Shown here: piece after piece, positions 1 through 8,877 of the stretch
Numbering within the stretch: position 1 is the first letter of the stretch
Layout of the letters: each line of letters starts with the position of its first letter
Source of the DNA: Thermomicrobiales bacterium
GTDB lineage: Bacteria; Chloroflexota; Chloroflexia; Thermomicrobiales; CFX8
Assembly: GCA_037045155.1 (NCBI GenBank)
Contig: JBAOIG010000002.1
Location: forward strand, 558,001-622,000
DNA length: 64,000 nt
Reading direction: 5' to 3'
Position numbers and translations under genes: made by a program
The notes under the pieces: model-generated
Databases searched by the model: none
The model's input: only the letters and a program-made list of their open reading frames with translations
Told to the model about the DNA's origin: nothing

Positions 1-937
1 GGCGTGCTGCGCCTCGGCTACTGGTTCCCGATCATCTCCGACCGGCATGTCTTCTCCGACACGCTCGACCCCTCGCAGTCGCGGGCTGCCAACTACCAGG
101 TGACGGTGGACGCAGCCTCCGATGTCATCGTCGCCCATACCGGCGTCGAGACGGGACAGTCGAGCCTGGGTGGCGGTCGCGTGCGTCACGAGATGGCGGC
201 GACGGATGTCCGCGATTTCGCGCTTGTTCTCTCCCGGCGGTTCGCAGTCCAGTCGACCACGCTCTCGGACGGCACGACGGCGCTGTACTACAGCCACCCC
301 GCCAGCCCGGGCGGCGCAGCCTCGGCGGCGTTCGCGGCGGCTGAGGAGACGGTGTCGGCGATGTCGGGTCTGCTGGGGCCATACCCGTACCCGACGCTGA
401 GCATCGTCGACGTTGGGCCACGGATGCCGGGCGGAGCTGGAGTTTCCCGGGCTGATCTACATCAACGGCGCGTATGCCCCATTCGACCGGCTGATCGTTC
501 ACGAGGTCGCCCACCAGTGGCTCTATGCAGTGATCGGGAACCGGACGCTGGTCGATGGCTGGATCGACGAGGGGGGCGCCGAGTTCTTCGAACGCGGCGT
601 GCCGACCGGGTTCACCGAGGTGCCGTCGCCGCCGGCCGAGGGGTATCAGTTCTGGCTCGACGCCGACGCGATCGAGCTGCGGGCTGCGCAGGGCCGGCAG
701 TGGTACTACTCGATCTACGAGCAGGGCGCGCGCTTCTATTACCAGATGGCCTGGCAGATGGGCTGGGACGCCTTCTGGGACGCCTGGCGTGATGTCTACC
801 GGCGCTATTCATTCGGGATCGTGACGCCGGTCGAGATGCTGTCGGTCTTCCAGTCGCATAGCCCGGTCGACCTGCGCCCGCTCTACGCCGAGTACTTCCG
901 CTACCCGTGGATCCGGGATCTGCTGCCGAACCCATGA
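1..937 (+). CDS. M1-family metallopeptidase, 5'-partial, frameshifted
   Basis: C-terminal portion of a gluzincin aminopeptidase-like protein. The reading frame is already open at base 1, and the first residues (LRLGYWFPI) match the interior of M1 proteins, so the true start lies outside the window. The zinc site HEVAHQW is followed about 20 residues later by the third ligand in DEGGAEFFE; both are encoded after base 480. The N-terminal part reads in frame 1 up to about base 420. The catalytic part reads in frame 2 from about base 430 (AELEFPGLIYING). A single indel near 420-440, just before the substrate-binding G-x-EFPG segment, splits the gene. It is either a pseudogene or a sequencing error; the residues on both sides are well conserved, which favours error. 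Identity of the family is firm; substrate is unknown. Confidence 0.8.
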
Positions 938-946
938 CGCGGGCTA

Positions 947-960
947 GAGCGTGTCGGCAA
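947..960 (+). repeat. Solo inverted-repeat end, IS-like (GAGCGTGTCGGCAA)
   Basis: This 14-base motif, directly preceded by CTA so that CTAG straddles its first base, matches 13 of 14 bases of the reverse complement of 2862-2875, which lies at the outer edge of the IS5-family remnant. CTAG-like targets are common in the IS5 family. It may be the far terminal repeat of an old element or an unrelated solo end. Confidence 0.45.
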
Positions 961-1034
961 GGTGGATGGCACCGAGGCGGCGCTCGGGAGCAGGTAAGCG
1001 ATACCGTTCGACAACGGGAACGGAGCGTCCCGAC

Positions 1035-1063
1035 TCGACATATTCACGTGGTTGCGGTATACT
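1035..1063 (+). promoter_or_regulatory. Putative sigma70-type promoter of the nitrilase gene
   Basis: TCGACA (-35 like) and TATACT (-10 like) are separated by 17 bases, and the -10 sits about 30 bases before the nitrilase start. This is seen in sequence only. Confidence 0.4.
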
Positions 1064-1095
1064 GACGGTCTCTTTTGACACTGGGAGGAACGGCT

Positions 1096-2200
1096 ATGAC
1101 CGTGTACCCGGAGTTCACCTTGGCGGCCGTGCAGGCGGCGCCCGTCCTCTTCGACCGCGAGGCGTCGACCGAGAAGGCCTGCCGGCTGATCGCTGAGGCG
1201 GGACGGGCCGGCGCGTCGCTCGCCGCTTTCGGGGAGTGCTGGCTGCCAGGATACCCCGTGTTCGTATGGGAGAGCAATCCCTCGGTGCTCTGGTGGAAGG
1301 CGGCCGCTGAGTACCTCGCAAACGCTGTGGAGATTCCGAGCCCGACCACCGACCGGCTCTGCCAGGCCGCCCGTCGCGCTGGCATCGACGTGGTGATTGG
1401 CGTCCTGGAGCTCGACCCGATCACCAGGGGAACCGCCTACTGCACACTGCTCTTCATCGGGCGCGAGGGGGTGATCGTGGGCCGCCACCGCAAGCTCAAG
1501 CCGACGGGCATGGAGCGGGCGGTCTGGGGCGAGGGGGACGCGTCGGGCCTGATGGTCCACGAGCGACCGTACGGCCGAATAAGCGGGTTGAACTGTTGGG
1601 AACACAACATCCTCCTCCCCGGCTATGCGTTGATGGCACAGGGAACCCAGATTCATGTCGCGGCCTGGCCGGGCATGGAGATCAATCCGGCCCCGCAGTC
1701 GCCTGACTCGATGTGGGCACGCCAGCTCCTCCTGTCGCGGGCATTCGCCTCCCAGGCGGGCGCCTACGTTATCCTCTCTGCCGGCCTGCTGAGGAGCGAA
1801 GACATCCCCGAGCGGTACCATGAGCTGATTGGGTCGTGGGCCCTTACCGGCGACAGCCTGCATCATCGACCCGCGCGGCGAGGTGATCGCCGGCCCCGCC
1901 GAGGGTGAGACCATCCTGACGGCGCGGGTCACGCTGGAGGCCGTTTACGCCGCGAAAGTCGCCTGCGACGTCGGCGGCCACTACTCCCGCCCGGACGTCT
2001 TCCAGTTGCTGGTCAACCGTCAGCCGCTGGAGCGAATGGTGGAGACCGGAGGCACGGCGGCGACGGGTGCCGGACTCGACGGGCGCGCGGTCGGCGCGCC
2101 GATCGCCGCCCTACCAGACGGTAACCTCCGAAAGGGAGCAACAAGCGGCGCCGTGACGCACAGCGGTCTCGGCCCGACTGACGATACCGGCAATCCGTAG
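1096..2200 (+). CDS. Carbon-nitrogen hydrolase (nitrilase family), frameshifted
   Basis: Nitrilase-superfamily enzyme that would hydrolyse a nitrile or amide C-N bond in the cytoplasm. The catalytic triad is visible: Glu in FGECWLPGYP, Lys in RKLKPTGMERAVWG and Cys in GLNCWEHN. The GECWLPGYP and NCWEHN forms are those of true nitrilases rather than amidases. Start ATG 1096 is preferred over the upstream in-frame TTG because GGGAGG lies 7 bases before it. Frame 1 runs to about base 1850, and the C-terminus (ACIIDPRGEV through FQLLVNRQP) continues in frame 2, so one indel lies within 1848-1860. Homology fades after about base 2050; the last 50 residues run into the decayed IS. Substrate cannot be told from sequence. 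Confidence 0.85.
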
Positions 2201-2860
2201 GCAGAACAAGCAGAGCGGGATTGCGGCGAACTTCACCATCGCCCGGTAGTCGGCGACTCACTTCTCGTAGCGCGTAGCTACCCGCTGGAACCATTTGAGC
2301 CGATTGATCAGGCGTTCGACAACGTTGCGCTCGCAGTACGCATCGCGGTCGAAGCTCGGTAGCGGTTCCCGGCCCGCCGGACCGCCCCGTGCTCCATCAG
2401 AGTGGGAAGCGCCGTCTGCTCATGACACTCGCTGCCAGTCAGCACCTCGATCAATGCGTTGCCGCCGCGCTCGGTTCGCAGGTGGAACTTGGTCGAGAGG
2501 CTTCCCCGGCGGCGTGCTGGTGCGCTCGGATGACCGTACTGTCCACGAAGTGCAGGGTCCATTTCACGATTTCGTCGGCGTCCGTCAGGCGCTGCAACGC
2601 AGCCAACACGCAGTCCCCAATCCTTGCCTGCTGCCAGCGTCGGAACCGGATGTAGACGGTGCGCTAGGAGCCGAAGCGCTCAGGCAGGTCGCGCTAGGGG
2701 CGCCGGTGCGCAGGACCTGGAGCATGTCTTCCAAGACGACCCGGCGGTCATTTGTTGGCCCGTGCGGGGCTTTTTCAGCGGCGATCTGGCACCAGGTTGG
2801 TGAACTGCTGGCCGGCCCGTTGGTGCTTCTCCAAACGCCAGAAGATATCTCGTCCCTCAA
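2200..2860 (-). pseudogene. IS5-family transposase remnant
   Basis: Read on the minus strand and across frames, the stretch gives the recognisable order of an IS5-type DDE transposase: VVLEDMLQVLRTGAP, RDLPERFGSYRTVYIRFRRW, the catalytic-Asp region HFVDSTVIRAHQHAAG, and the Glu region DAYCERNVVERLINRLK followed by RVATRYEK. A TGA directly follows RYEK, and several frame changes occur, so it cannot encode an active enzyme. One terminal repeat is visible at 2862-2875; no partner is seen next to the 3' end near 2200, so the element is truncated there or extends to 947. It sits at the broken edge of the arsenic genes. Confidence 0.8.
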
Positions 2861-2861
2861 T

Positions 2862-2875
2862 TTGCCGACACGCCC
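2862..2875 (-). repeat. Terminal inverted repeat of the IS5-like remnant
   Basis: On the minus strand it reads GGGCGTGTCGGCAA, 13 of 14 identical to 947-960 on the plus strand. It lies between the transposase 5' region and the arsC remnant, where an element end is expected. Confidence 0.5.
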
Positions 2876-3015
2876 TGGTCGAATAGCTGGACCCACGTGC
2901 GCAGGCAGTCGCGGTCACTCCCCTGGGTCTGGCTGGGGTCGGGGAACGACCAGTGGATGCGGCCTGGCGCGCCGGGGAAGATGGGACAGGTCTCGTTGGC
3001 CGCGTCGCAGACGGG
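2876..3015 (-). pseudogene. 3' remnant of arsC (low-Mr phosphatase-type arsenate reductase)
   Basis: The minus strand encodes PVCDAANETCPIFPG followed by RIHWSFPDPSQTQGSD. This is the C-terminal signature (VCD-x2-x-E-x-CP-x-FPG, then HW-x-x-x-DP) of thioredoxin-linked arsenate reductases related to low-molecular-weight phosphatases. The catalytic N-terminal Cys loop is absent. The frame enters directly from the arsA fragment by an out-of-frame junction near 3010-3015 and ends inside the IS remnant. The gene is therefore a non-functional tail left by a deletion. Identity of the motif is good; the exact junction base is uncertain. Confidence 0.7.
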
Positions 3016-3415
3016 TGAACTCATTGAAGGCGGCAATCTCGACCGTGCAGACGCCCGAGAGCTGCTCCTCCGCGGCGCGGATCTCCTCGTCGCTGGCGAC
3101 GCCGCGCTCGCGGTAGGTCTCGACGGTCTGGTGCGGGTCGACGTTGAGTAGCAGGTTCGGGGCGTCGGCGACCGGGGTCGGCGCGCCGTCGACGGCCACC
3201 TGGAAGACGTCGTCGAGATTCGAGGTCGGGTCGGTACTGACCAGCACCACGTGACGGCCCAGGTCGGCCAGCGCGACCGCGACGGTGCTGGTAATGGTCG
3301 TCTTCCCGACGCCGTCCTTGCCGGTGAAGAAGAGGAACGGCGTATCCCAGCTGGTCCAGTCCAGCGCAGGGATACCCGGCAGGACGTCGGCCGTGGGTTG
3401 CGTGGCGGCCGTCAT
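3008..3415 (-). pseudogene. arsA: arsA 5' fragment (arsenite-pump ATPase), truncated
   Basis: About 136 residues of an ArsA/GET3-type ATPase. They include the deviant Walker A (GKDGVGKTTITST, about residues 32-44), the switch-like STDPTSNLDDVF, and the ArsA-typical EEQLSGVCTVEIAAFNEFTRL. Homology then stops: the open frame continues to 2915, but those last 30 residues are arsC sequence read out of frame. Normal ArsA is at least twice this length and needs the lost half for the nucleotide-binding core, so the product cannot work as a pump ATPase. It lies 63 bases downstream of arsR on the same strand, in the usual arsR-arsA order. Confidence 0.8.
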
Positions 3416-3478
3416 GGCTGTCTTGTTCTTCGGAGCGAGCGCGTCCCGCGTCGGGCGCGTGCGGTCGTCATCGACCCG

Positions 3479-3829
3479 TTATTGCCCATTCATTGGCGGG
3501 CCGCAGGCCGGATCCCGGTCGGCGAGGCGGTCGGGGGAGAAGAACGCGGAGAGCATCGCCGCCATGTCTGCCAGAGCAGCGCGATCCACCGAGTAGTAGA
3601 TCCAGCGAGCGTCATTCGTGTCGCGCCGGGCGACGACCAGACCGCTTCCACGCAATACGCCGAGGTGGTGTGAAATCAAGTTCGGCGCAAGGCCGAGCAA
3701 CCCACCCATCTCGCAGTTGCAGCGCTCACCGCCCAGGAGCAAATCGAAGATGCGCAGACGGGTTGGATCGGCGAGAACCTTCAGCCTGGTGGCGATCTCA
3801 TCAACCGAAATGACTGTTCCAAGGGTCAT
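3479..3829 (-). CDS. arsR: ArsR/SmtB-family repressor
   Basis: Small (116 aa) winged-helix metalloregulator that represses the locus until arsenite binds. The DNA-binding part reads LKVLADPTRLRIFDLLL, then GGLLGLAPNLISHHLGVLRGSGLV. The Cys pair in GERCNCEMGG near the first recognition region is the ArsR metal site of the CxC type. RBS GAGAGGTGG precedes the ATG. It is transcribed away from arsM, with 143 bases between the two starts holding a near-consensus -10 and an inverted repeat. Upstream of the arsA fragment, it probably once led an arsR-arsA-arsC operon. Confidence 0.92.
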   Translation of the reverse strand: MTLGTVISVDEIATRLKVLADPTRLRIFDLLLGGERCNCEMGGLLGLAPNLISHHLGVLRGSGLVVARRDTNDARWIYYSVDRAALADMAAMLSAFFSPDRLADRDPACGPPMNGQ

Positions 3830-3859
3830 TGACAGATGCCACCTCTCGCGTTATTACTT

Positions 3860-3902
3860 CAATGTCGATTGCATTATAGTCATCGACCGGGCTGGCGGGC
3901 AA
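3860..3902 (-). promoter_or_regulatory. arsR promoter with candidate ArsR operator
   Basis: On the minus strand TTGCCC (3902-3897) and a perfect TATAAT (3878-3873) are 18 bases apart. Just downstream, over the expected transcription start, is the inverted repeat CAATgtcgATTG (3860-3871), with a second nested pair TCGAT/ATCGA (3865-3886). ArsR proteins typically bind AT-rich inverted repeats overlapping the promoter, so this is the likely autoregulatory operator. It may also control arsM on the other strand. Confidence 0.55.
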
Positions 3903-3972
3903 GGGACAACCAGCCGAGCCCACCGTAATCGAGCCGTAATGAGCGGCGAACAGTACTGGAGGATTTGTTCTG

Positions 3973-4785
3973 ATGCAGTCAGCGGACGTACGTGCGACTG
4001 TCAAGAAGCGTTATGGCGAAGTTGCCATGTCGGTGATCGGTGGGAATCGGGCGAGTTGTTGCGGGACGTCCGCGACATCGTGCTGTGCGTCCGACGGTGT
4101 CTCGATCGGCTCGCTGCTCGCCAGTGGTGACTATTCAGCCGAAGAGACAATCTCGCTCCCAGGCGACGCCATCCTCGCGTCGCTTGGCTGTGGGAACCCG
4201 ACCGCGCTCGCCGAGCTCGCGCCGGGACAGGTGGTGCTCGATCTCGGCTCTGGTGGAGGGATCGACGTGCTGCTCTCGGCCCGACGAGTTGGGCCGGAGG
4301 GCTTCGTCTACGGGCTGGACATGACCGACGAGATGCTGGAGCTGGCCGAGCGCAACCGCTCCACGGCCGGCGCTGAGAACGTGAAGTTTCTGAAGGGCGA
4401 GATCGAAGATATCCCGCTGCCGGATAACAGCATCGACGTTATCATCTCCAACTGTGTGATTAATCTTTCATCCGACAAGCCGCGGGTGCTGCGCGAGGCG
4501 TTCCGCGTCCTGCGGCCCGGTGGGCTGTTCGCTGTCTCTGACATCGTTATTCAGGGTGAGCTGCCAGCAGAGATCCGCGCCAACATGGATGCCTGGGTTG
4601 GCTGTGTGGCCGGGGCGATGGAGGAGGCCGAGTACGTCGGTAGACTTGTGGCGGCCGGATTTGTCGACGCCAGGATTGAGGTAACCAACGTCCACGACAC
4701 CGATGATGCGTCTGGCTGCTGTGGCGCGCTGGCCGGTGAGGGTCGGGTCGTTAGCGGCTTCGTCCGGGCCTGGAAGCCAGCCTGA
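3973..4785 (+). CDS. arsM: Arsenite S-adenosylmethionine methyltransferase
   Basis: ArsM transfers methyl groups from SAM to trivalent arsenic to give methylated, often volatile species. The SAM-binding motif is VLDLGSGGGIDVLLSA (about residues 90-105), followed by the acidic GLDMTDEML. The conserved arsenic-binding cysteines are present: CC near residue 29, Cys in SNCVINLS (about 160) and Cys in WVGCVAGA (about 204). A CCG segment near the C-terminus (ASGCCGAL) is also cysteine-rich. RBS GGAGG lies about 11 bases before ATG 3973. The MFS gene begins 58 bases downstream, so the two are probably co-transcribed. With arsA and arsC broken, methylation may be the main surviving resistance route in this locus. 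Confidence 0.92.
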   Translation: MQSADVRATVKKRYGEVAMSVIGGNRASCCGTSATSCCASDGVSIGSLLASGDYSAEETISLPGDAILASLGCGNPTALAELAPGQVVLDLGSGGGIDVLLSARRVGPEGFVYGLDMTDEMLELAERNRSTAGAENVKFLKGEIEDIPLPDNSIDVIISNCVINLSSDKPRVLREAFRVLRPGGLFAVSDIVIQGELPAEIRANMDAWVGCVAGAMEEAEYVGRLVAAGFVDARIEVTNVHDTDDASGCCGALAGEGRVVSGFVRAWKPA

Positions 4786-4843
4786 ACTGGAAGTGAGTGA
4801 GGGGGAATCTGACGACCGGCCTGAGGCACAGATAGGGGGGGCT

Positions 4844-6056
4844 ATGCGATCGCCCCGCCTCTACTACGGCTGGGTGATGGTAGCGGCCCTCTCGCTCACT
4901 GAAATCACCTCGTGGGGTGTCCTCTACTACGCGTTCTCCGTCTTCCTGACGCCGATCGGCGCGGAGATGGGCTGGTCGATCGCCGAGATGACCGGCGCGT
5001 ACTCGCTGGCGCTGCTCGTCTCCGGCGTGACGGCGATTCCGGCCGGCCGCTGGCTCGACCGCCACGGCCCACGCGGGTTGATGACGGCCGGCTTCGATCG
5101 CGGCGACGGTGCTCGTCGTTGCCTGGTCGCGGGTCGAGTCGCTGCTCGGCTTCTACCTCGTCTGGGCCGGGATCGGGCTGGTGATGGCGGCGGTACTGTA
5201 TGAGCCGGCCTTCGTCGTCGTCGCGACCTGGTTCCGACGCTATCGGGCCCGCGCGCTGACACTGCTCACGTTTGTCGCGGGTCTGGCCAGCGTCATCTAC
5301 ATCCCCCTCAGCGACCGGCTGGTCGGCAGTTACGGCTGGCGCGATGCATTGCTCGTCCTCGCCGTCATCCTCGCGGTCGGAACGATCCCACTCCACGCAC
5401 TGGTCCTGCGGCGGAGTCCGGAGGCAATCGGGCTGACGCCGGACGGCGAGCCCTCGGCGATCGACGGTGTAGGAGGGGTAGTTGCCGAGCCGCGCGTGAC
5501 CCCGCGTGAGGCATTGCGCAGTCCTGCCTTCTGGTGGCTGATCGCGGCGTTCATTCTGGCGATGCTGGCGACGATGACGATGACCGTCCACCTGATCCCC
5601 TATCTGATCGGCCGGGGGTTTAGCTCGGGCTTCGCTGCTTCGGCGGCCGGCGCGATCGGGTTGCTGGCGCTGCCGGGCCGTTTGATCTTCACCCCGTTGG
5701 GCGGGCGTATCCAGCGGCGGGTAGTCACCGCAGCGATCTTCGTGGTCCAGACTCTGTCGCTGATCGCGCTCCTGTTCGTGCCGGGGGTGTGGGGCGTCGT
5801 CTTGTTTGTTGTCCTGTTCGGGGCCGGCTTCGGCGCGATCACTCCGGCGCGCGCGGCGCTGGTCTCGGATCTGTTCGGCGCGTCGAGCTACGGGTCGATC
5901 AACGGCGTCGTCGCGCTCTGCGTTACTGCCGCGCGGGCGATCGCGCCGGTCGGAGCGGGACTGCTGCTGGCTGCAGCCGGCTCGTATACGCCGGTCATCT
6001 GGATCGCCACCGCGCTCTCGGCGCTGGCCGCGGTCGCCGCGCTCCGAGCGCGTTGA
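4844..6056 (+). CDS. MFS transporter, frameshifted
   Basis: Twelve-helix major facilitator of the group often labelled oxalate/formate antiporter-like. The N-terminus (YYGWVMVAALSLTEITSWG), the first cytoplasmic loop motif RWLDRHGPRGLMTAG and the later loop RRYRARALTLLTF are typical. Frame 2 runs from ATG 4844 (AGGGGGG upstream) to about base 5088; the rest (IAATVLVVAWSRVESLLG to the stop) is in frame 3. One indel at 5086-5100 therefore divides it. Its place directly after arsM suggests export of an arsenical, but that is inference and the family is broad. Expected length of about 400 residues fits the merged reading. Confidence 0.8.
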
Positions 6057-6115
6057 GGCAACTACTCGATGAGGGGAACGACGTTTCGTTCCAGCCACGT
6101 CGCGATCATCTGGAC

Positions 6116-7027
6116 TCACCTCGCTGACGTTGTATCCCTCAGCACCTGGCCGATCGTGTAGCGGGAGATCCCCGCCAGCGTCGGGTTCGAGTCCCAGTAG
6201 TAGGGCAGGGCGATCAGCGCGGTCGAGAGCGCCCAGCCTTGGCCGCGCGCCCAGGTGGCGTCGTCGACCGCCAGCGTGGCGCGAAACGTCTCGCGTGGGC
6301 CGGCCGGGAGGAGATTCCAGGCGACGATCAGATCGACCGCCGGATCGCCAACCCCGAGGCAGCCGAAGTCGATTACGGCGCTGAGCTGACCATCGGCCAC
6401 CAGCAAGTTGCCCGATTGCAGGTCGCCGTGGACCCAGACAGGTGGCCCATCCCATGCGGGCGCGTCGAGCGCCACCTGCCATGCCGCCGTCGCTGCGTCG
6501 CCGTCGATCCGGTCGCCCAGCTCTGCGATCGCTGCGCGCGTCTCGCGATCGCGTGCGGCCAGCGGCACGCCCCGCGACGAGTTGTCGCCGCCCGACCTGG
6601 GGCCGTCGCTGGCGTCAATCGCGTGTAGAGCGGTGACGAATCCGGCGAGGTCGACAGCGAAGCGGTGGGGGGCGACGATCCGGTCCAACGTGGCGTTCTC
6701 GCCAGCGAGCCAGGGGGCGATCGACCAGCGCCATGGGTAACCCGCGGCTGGCTCTCCGATCGCGAGTGGTGCGGGTATGGGCAGCGGGAGATGCCGCGCG
6801 AGTGCTGGCAGCCAACGGCGCTCCCTCTCCGGCTGCGAAGCGGCCCAGCCGATACGTGGCAGGCGCGCGACCAGGTCGTCGCCGAGGCGGTAGAGCGCGT
6901 TGTCCGTCCCGGTCGACGTCACCGGCTCGACCGGCAGGCCGGCCCAGGCGGGAAACTGCGACGCGACGAGCCGCGCCACGAGCGCGGCGTCGGTCGGCGT
7001 CTCGTCTGGATGCATCGTGCCGGACAT
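6116..7027 (-). CDS. Aminoglycoside phosphotransferase (APH) family kinase
   Basis: Protein-kinase-like small-molecule kinase of 303 aa. The ATP-lobe residues ALYRLGDDLVARLPR precede the catalytic loop VWVHGDLQSGNLLV (HGDxxxxN, about residue 196) and the metal-binding VIDFGCLGVGDPAVDL (DFG-like). This class includes antibiotic kinases, but most environmental members act on other metabolites; no drug specificity can be assigned. AGAGGAG lies 4 bases before the chosen ATG at 7027. The longer frame reaching 7579 lies inside the downstream PLP gene's antisense and is discarded. It is separated from the PLP gene by a terminator-like hairpin. Confidence 0.85.
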   Translation of the reverse strand: MSGTMHPDETPTDAALVARLVASQFPAWAGLPVEPVTSTGTDNALYRLGDDLVARLPRIGWAASQPERERRWLPALARHLPLPIPAPLAIGEPAAGYPWRWSIAPWLAGENATLDRIVAPHRFAVDLAGFVTALHAIDASDGPRSGGDNSSRGVPLAARDRETRAAIAELGDRIDGDAATAAWQVALDAPAWDGPPVWVHGDLQSGNLLVADGQLSAVIDFGCLGVGDPAVDLIVAWNLLPAGPRETFRATLAVDDATWARGQGWALSTALIALPYYWDSNPTLAGISRYTIGQVLRDTTSAR

Positions 7028-7050
7028 GAATCTCCTCTGAAATGAAGCGA

Positions 7051-7080
7051 GCGCCCCTCCGAAGCGAGGAGGGAGCGCCC
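7051..7080 (-). terminator. Intrinsic terminator after the PLP enzyme gene
   Basis: On the minus strand a GC-rich stem (GGGCGCTCCCTCC against GGAGGGGCGC, one bulge) is followed by the T-rich TTCATTTC. It lies 28 bases past the stop of the 7108-8415 gene. Confidence 0.6.
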
Positions 7081-7107
7081 GAATAAACGTATCGTGTATT
7101 GTGCGAT

Positions 7108-8415
7108 CTAGTCGGCTGTGACCAGCCCGACCTTCACTGCCGCCGCAAGCGCCTGATCGAAGTCGCGGATGAGGTCCTGCGGATCCTCGATGCCGATCGA
7201 CAGCCGAACCAGCTTGTCGGTCAGACCCATCCGCTCCTGCTCCTCCTTCGGCACGCTGGCGTGCGTCATCGTCGCCGGATGCTCGGCCAGCGACTCGGTG
7301 CCGCCGAGGCTGACCGCGAGGTGGCAGAGCTTCAGCGAGTTGAGGAAGGCGAACGCCTCGGCCTCGCCGCCGCGGACGTCGAACGAGACCATCGACCCCG
7401 GCCCGAGGCACTGGCGCTGGTAGACCTCGTACTGCGGGTCGGCCTCGTCGATGTGTCCGAGATAGTAGACCGTCTCGACGGCCGGGTGGTCGCGCAGAAA
7501 GTCGGCGACGATCTTCGCATTCTCGTTCTGCTGGACCATGCGGATCTTCAGCGTCTCGAGGCTGCGAAGGATCAGCCAACTATCGAACGGGGCGAGCATC
7601 GAGCCGAAGATCGTGCGCAGTCCCTTGATCGGGGCCATGAGCTCCTTGGAGCCGAGGCAGGCGCCGGCGATCAGGTCGCTGTGGCCGCCGATGTACTTCG
7701 TCGCCGAGTAGAGCACCAGATCCGCGCCGTGCTCCAGCGGATGCTGCCAGACCGGGCCGAGGAACGTGTTGTCCACGGCAACGAGCACGCGGCGCTCGGC
7801 AGTCGAGAGCGAGCGGGCGACGGCTGCGCAGTGGGCGATGTCGACCAGCGCGTTGGTCGGGTTGGCCGGCGTCTCGCAGTAGATCATGCCGACCGAACCG
7901 GGCTCCAGCCCGGCCGCCGCCTGTTCGAGCGACTCGTGGCCCCCGCCAGCGTTGAACTCGATCGACCGGATACCGAACTGGGGCAGGATCGCGCGGACCA
8001 GGTAGTCGGTGCCGCCGTAGACCGGACCGGAGTACAGTAGCGTGTCTCCGGGGCGCAGGTAGGTGATGATCGCCGTCGTGATTGCGGCCATGCCGCTGGC
8101 GAACACGGCGCAGTCTTCCGCGCCATCCCAGATCGTCAGACGATCCTCGACGATCTCCAGGTCGGGATTGTTGGCCCGACTGTAGATCAACCCGATCTCC
8201 TCGCCGGCCTGTGCCTCACGCAAGCCTGCGCCGACCTCGAAGAACGCCTTGCCATGCTCGGCCGACTTGAACACGAAGGTCGACGTCTGAAAGATCGGCG
8301 GCTTAAGCGAGCCTTCCGACCACTCCGGTCGGTATCCGTAGCTCATCATCAGGCTCTCGGGGCGCAGCTCATGCCCGCCGATGTGGGTCTGCGCCTCCCA
8401 TTCGCGCTTCTCCAT
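7108..8415 (-). CDS. Cys/Met metabolism PLP-dependent enzyme (cystathionine gamma-synthase family)
   Basis: Fold-type I PLP enzyme of trans-sulfuration or methionine breakdown, 435 aa. The cofactor lysine is in YSATKYIGGHSD (about residue 240), the PLP aspartate in VAVDNTFLGP, and the substrate and cofactor region in YSRANNPD and FASGMAAITTA. The family covers cystathionine gamma-synthase, gamma-lyase, methionine gamma-lyase and O-acyl-homoserine sulfhydrylases. The long N-terminus (MEKREWEAQTHIGGHELRPES) and the insert LREAQAGEEIG mark a separate subgroup, so no specific reaction is assigned. Start 8415 has AGGAGAGG a few bases upstream. The gene stands alone, with a terminator at its 3' side. 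Confidence 0.85.
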   Translation of the reverse strand: MEKREWEAQTHIGGHELRPESLMMSYGYRPEWSEGSLKPPIFQTSTFVFKSAEHGKAFFEVGAGLREAQAGEEIGLIYSRANNPDLEIVEDRLTIWDGAEDCAVFASGMAAITTAIITYLRPGDTLLYSGPVYGGTDYLVRAILPQFGIRSIEFNAGGGHESLEQAAAGLEPGSVGMIYCETPANPTNALVDIAHCAAVARSLSTAERRVLVAVDNTFLGPVWQHPLEHGADLVLYSATKYIGGHSDLIAGACLGSKELMAPIKGLRTIFGSMLAPFDSWLILRSLETLKIRMVQQNENAKIVADFLRDHPAVETVYYLGHIDEADPQYEVYQRQCLGPGSMVSFDVRGGEAEAFAFLNSLKLCHLAVSLGGTESLAEHPATMTHASVPKEEQERMGLTDKLVRLSIGIEDPQDLIRDFDQALAAAVKVGLVTAD

Positions 8416-8492
8416 CGCGACCTCTCCTGTCTTCGTCGACTTGCGCAACGCGCCGTTACGGTGTCTGCCGCAATCATACCCTGCGGTATGCG

Positions 8493-8681
8493 CTAGCGAC
8501 CTGCTCGCATAATCCGCTCCGCGCGCTGGTCCGCCTTGCGTTCGTTGACGACGAGGATCGCGTGGATCACCCCCGGCACCCAGAAGGCGAGGGTCAGGAA
8601 GAAGTTCAGGATTGCCTGGCCAGGCTTTCCCGCGAGCAGCACTGCCAACGGCGGCAGGATGATGGCGATCAGATAGAGCAT
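8493..8681 (-). CDS. YqaE/Pmp3-family membrane peptide
   Basis: A 62-residue hydrophobic protein with two membrane segments (LYLIAIILPPLAVLLAG and ILNFFLTLAFWVPGVIHAILVV) and a charged tail. The PPLAV segment and the FFLTLAFWVPGVIHAI stretch are the hallmark of the UPF0057/Pmp3 family, which is linked in other organisms to membrane potential and cold or salt stress. AAGGGATG precedes the ATG. It is a single gene with no obvious operon partner; the 260 bases upstream contain no other gene. Confidence 0.9.
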   Translation of the reverse strand: MLYLIAIILPPLAVLLAGKPGQAILNFFLTLAFWVPGVIHAILVVNERKADQRAERIMRAGR

Positions 8682-8848
8682 AGTGGGTCATCCCTTCATT
8701 ACAAGACAAGGCGGCGAATGAGTTCGACTGCCCACGATAGATGATAGCGGAGTTGGTGAGGACTAGCGTTGAGACTCTGCGCACGGAGCTGGTTAATCTA
8801 CATCTAGATGACCGACACGTAGGCTTGAGAATAACCCTTGTGGTGGGC

Positions 8849-8877
8849 TTCCATGCGCGCCGTGGCAGTGCTACAAT
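8849..8877 (+). promoter_or_regulatory. Putative promoter of the helicase gene
   Basis: TTCCAT and TACAAT are 17 bases apart, about 70 bases before the helicase ATG. The -35 is weak and the -10 is good. Confidence 0.35.

Noticed and set aside
4905..6482. 525-codon minus-strand frame opposite the MFS gene
   Set aside because: Low-complexity Arg/Asp/Gln sequence (RRDRRQ) typical of an antisense shadow; overlaps two real genes.
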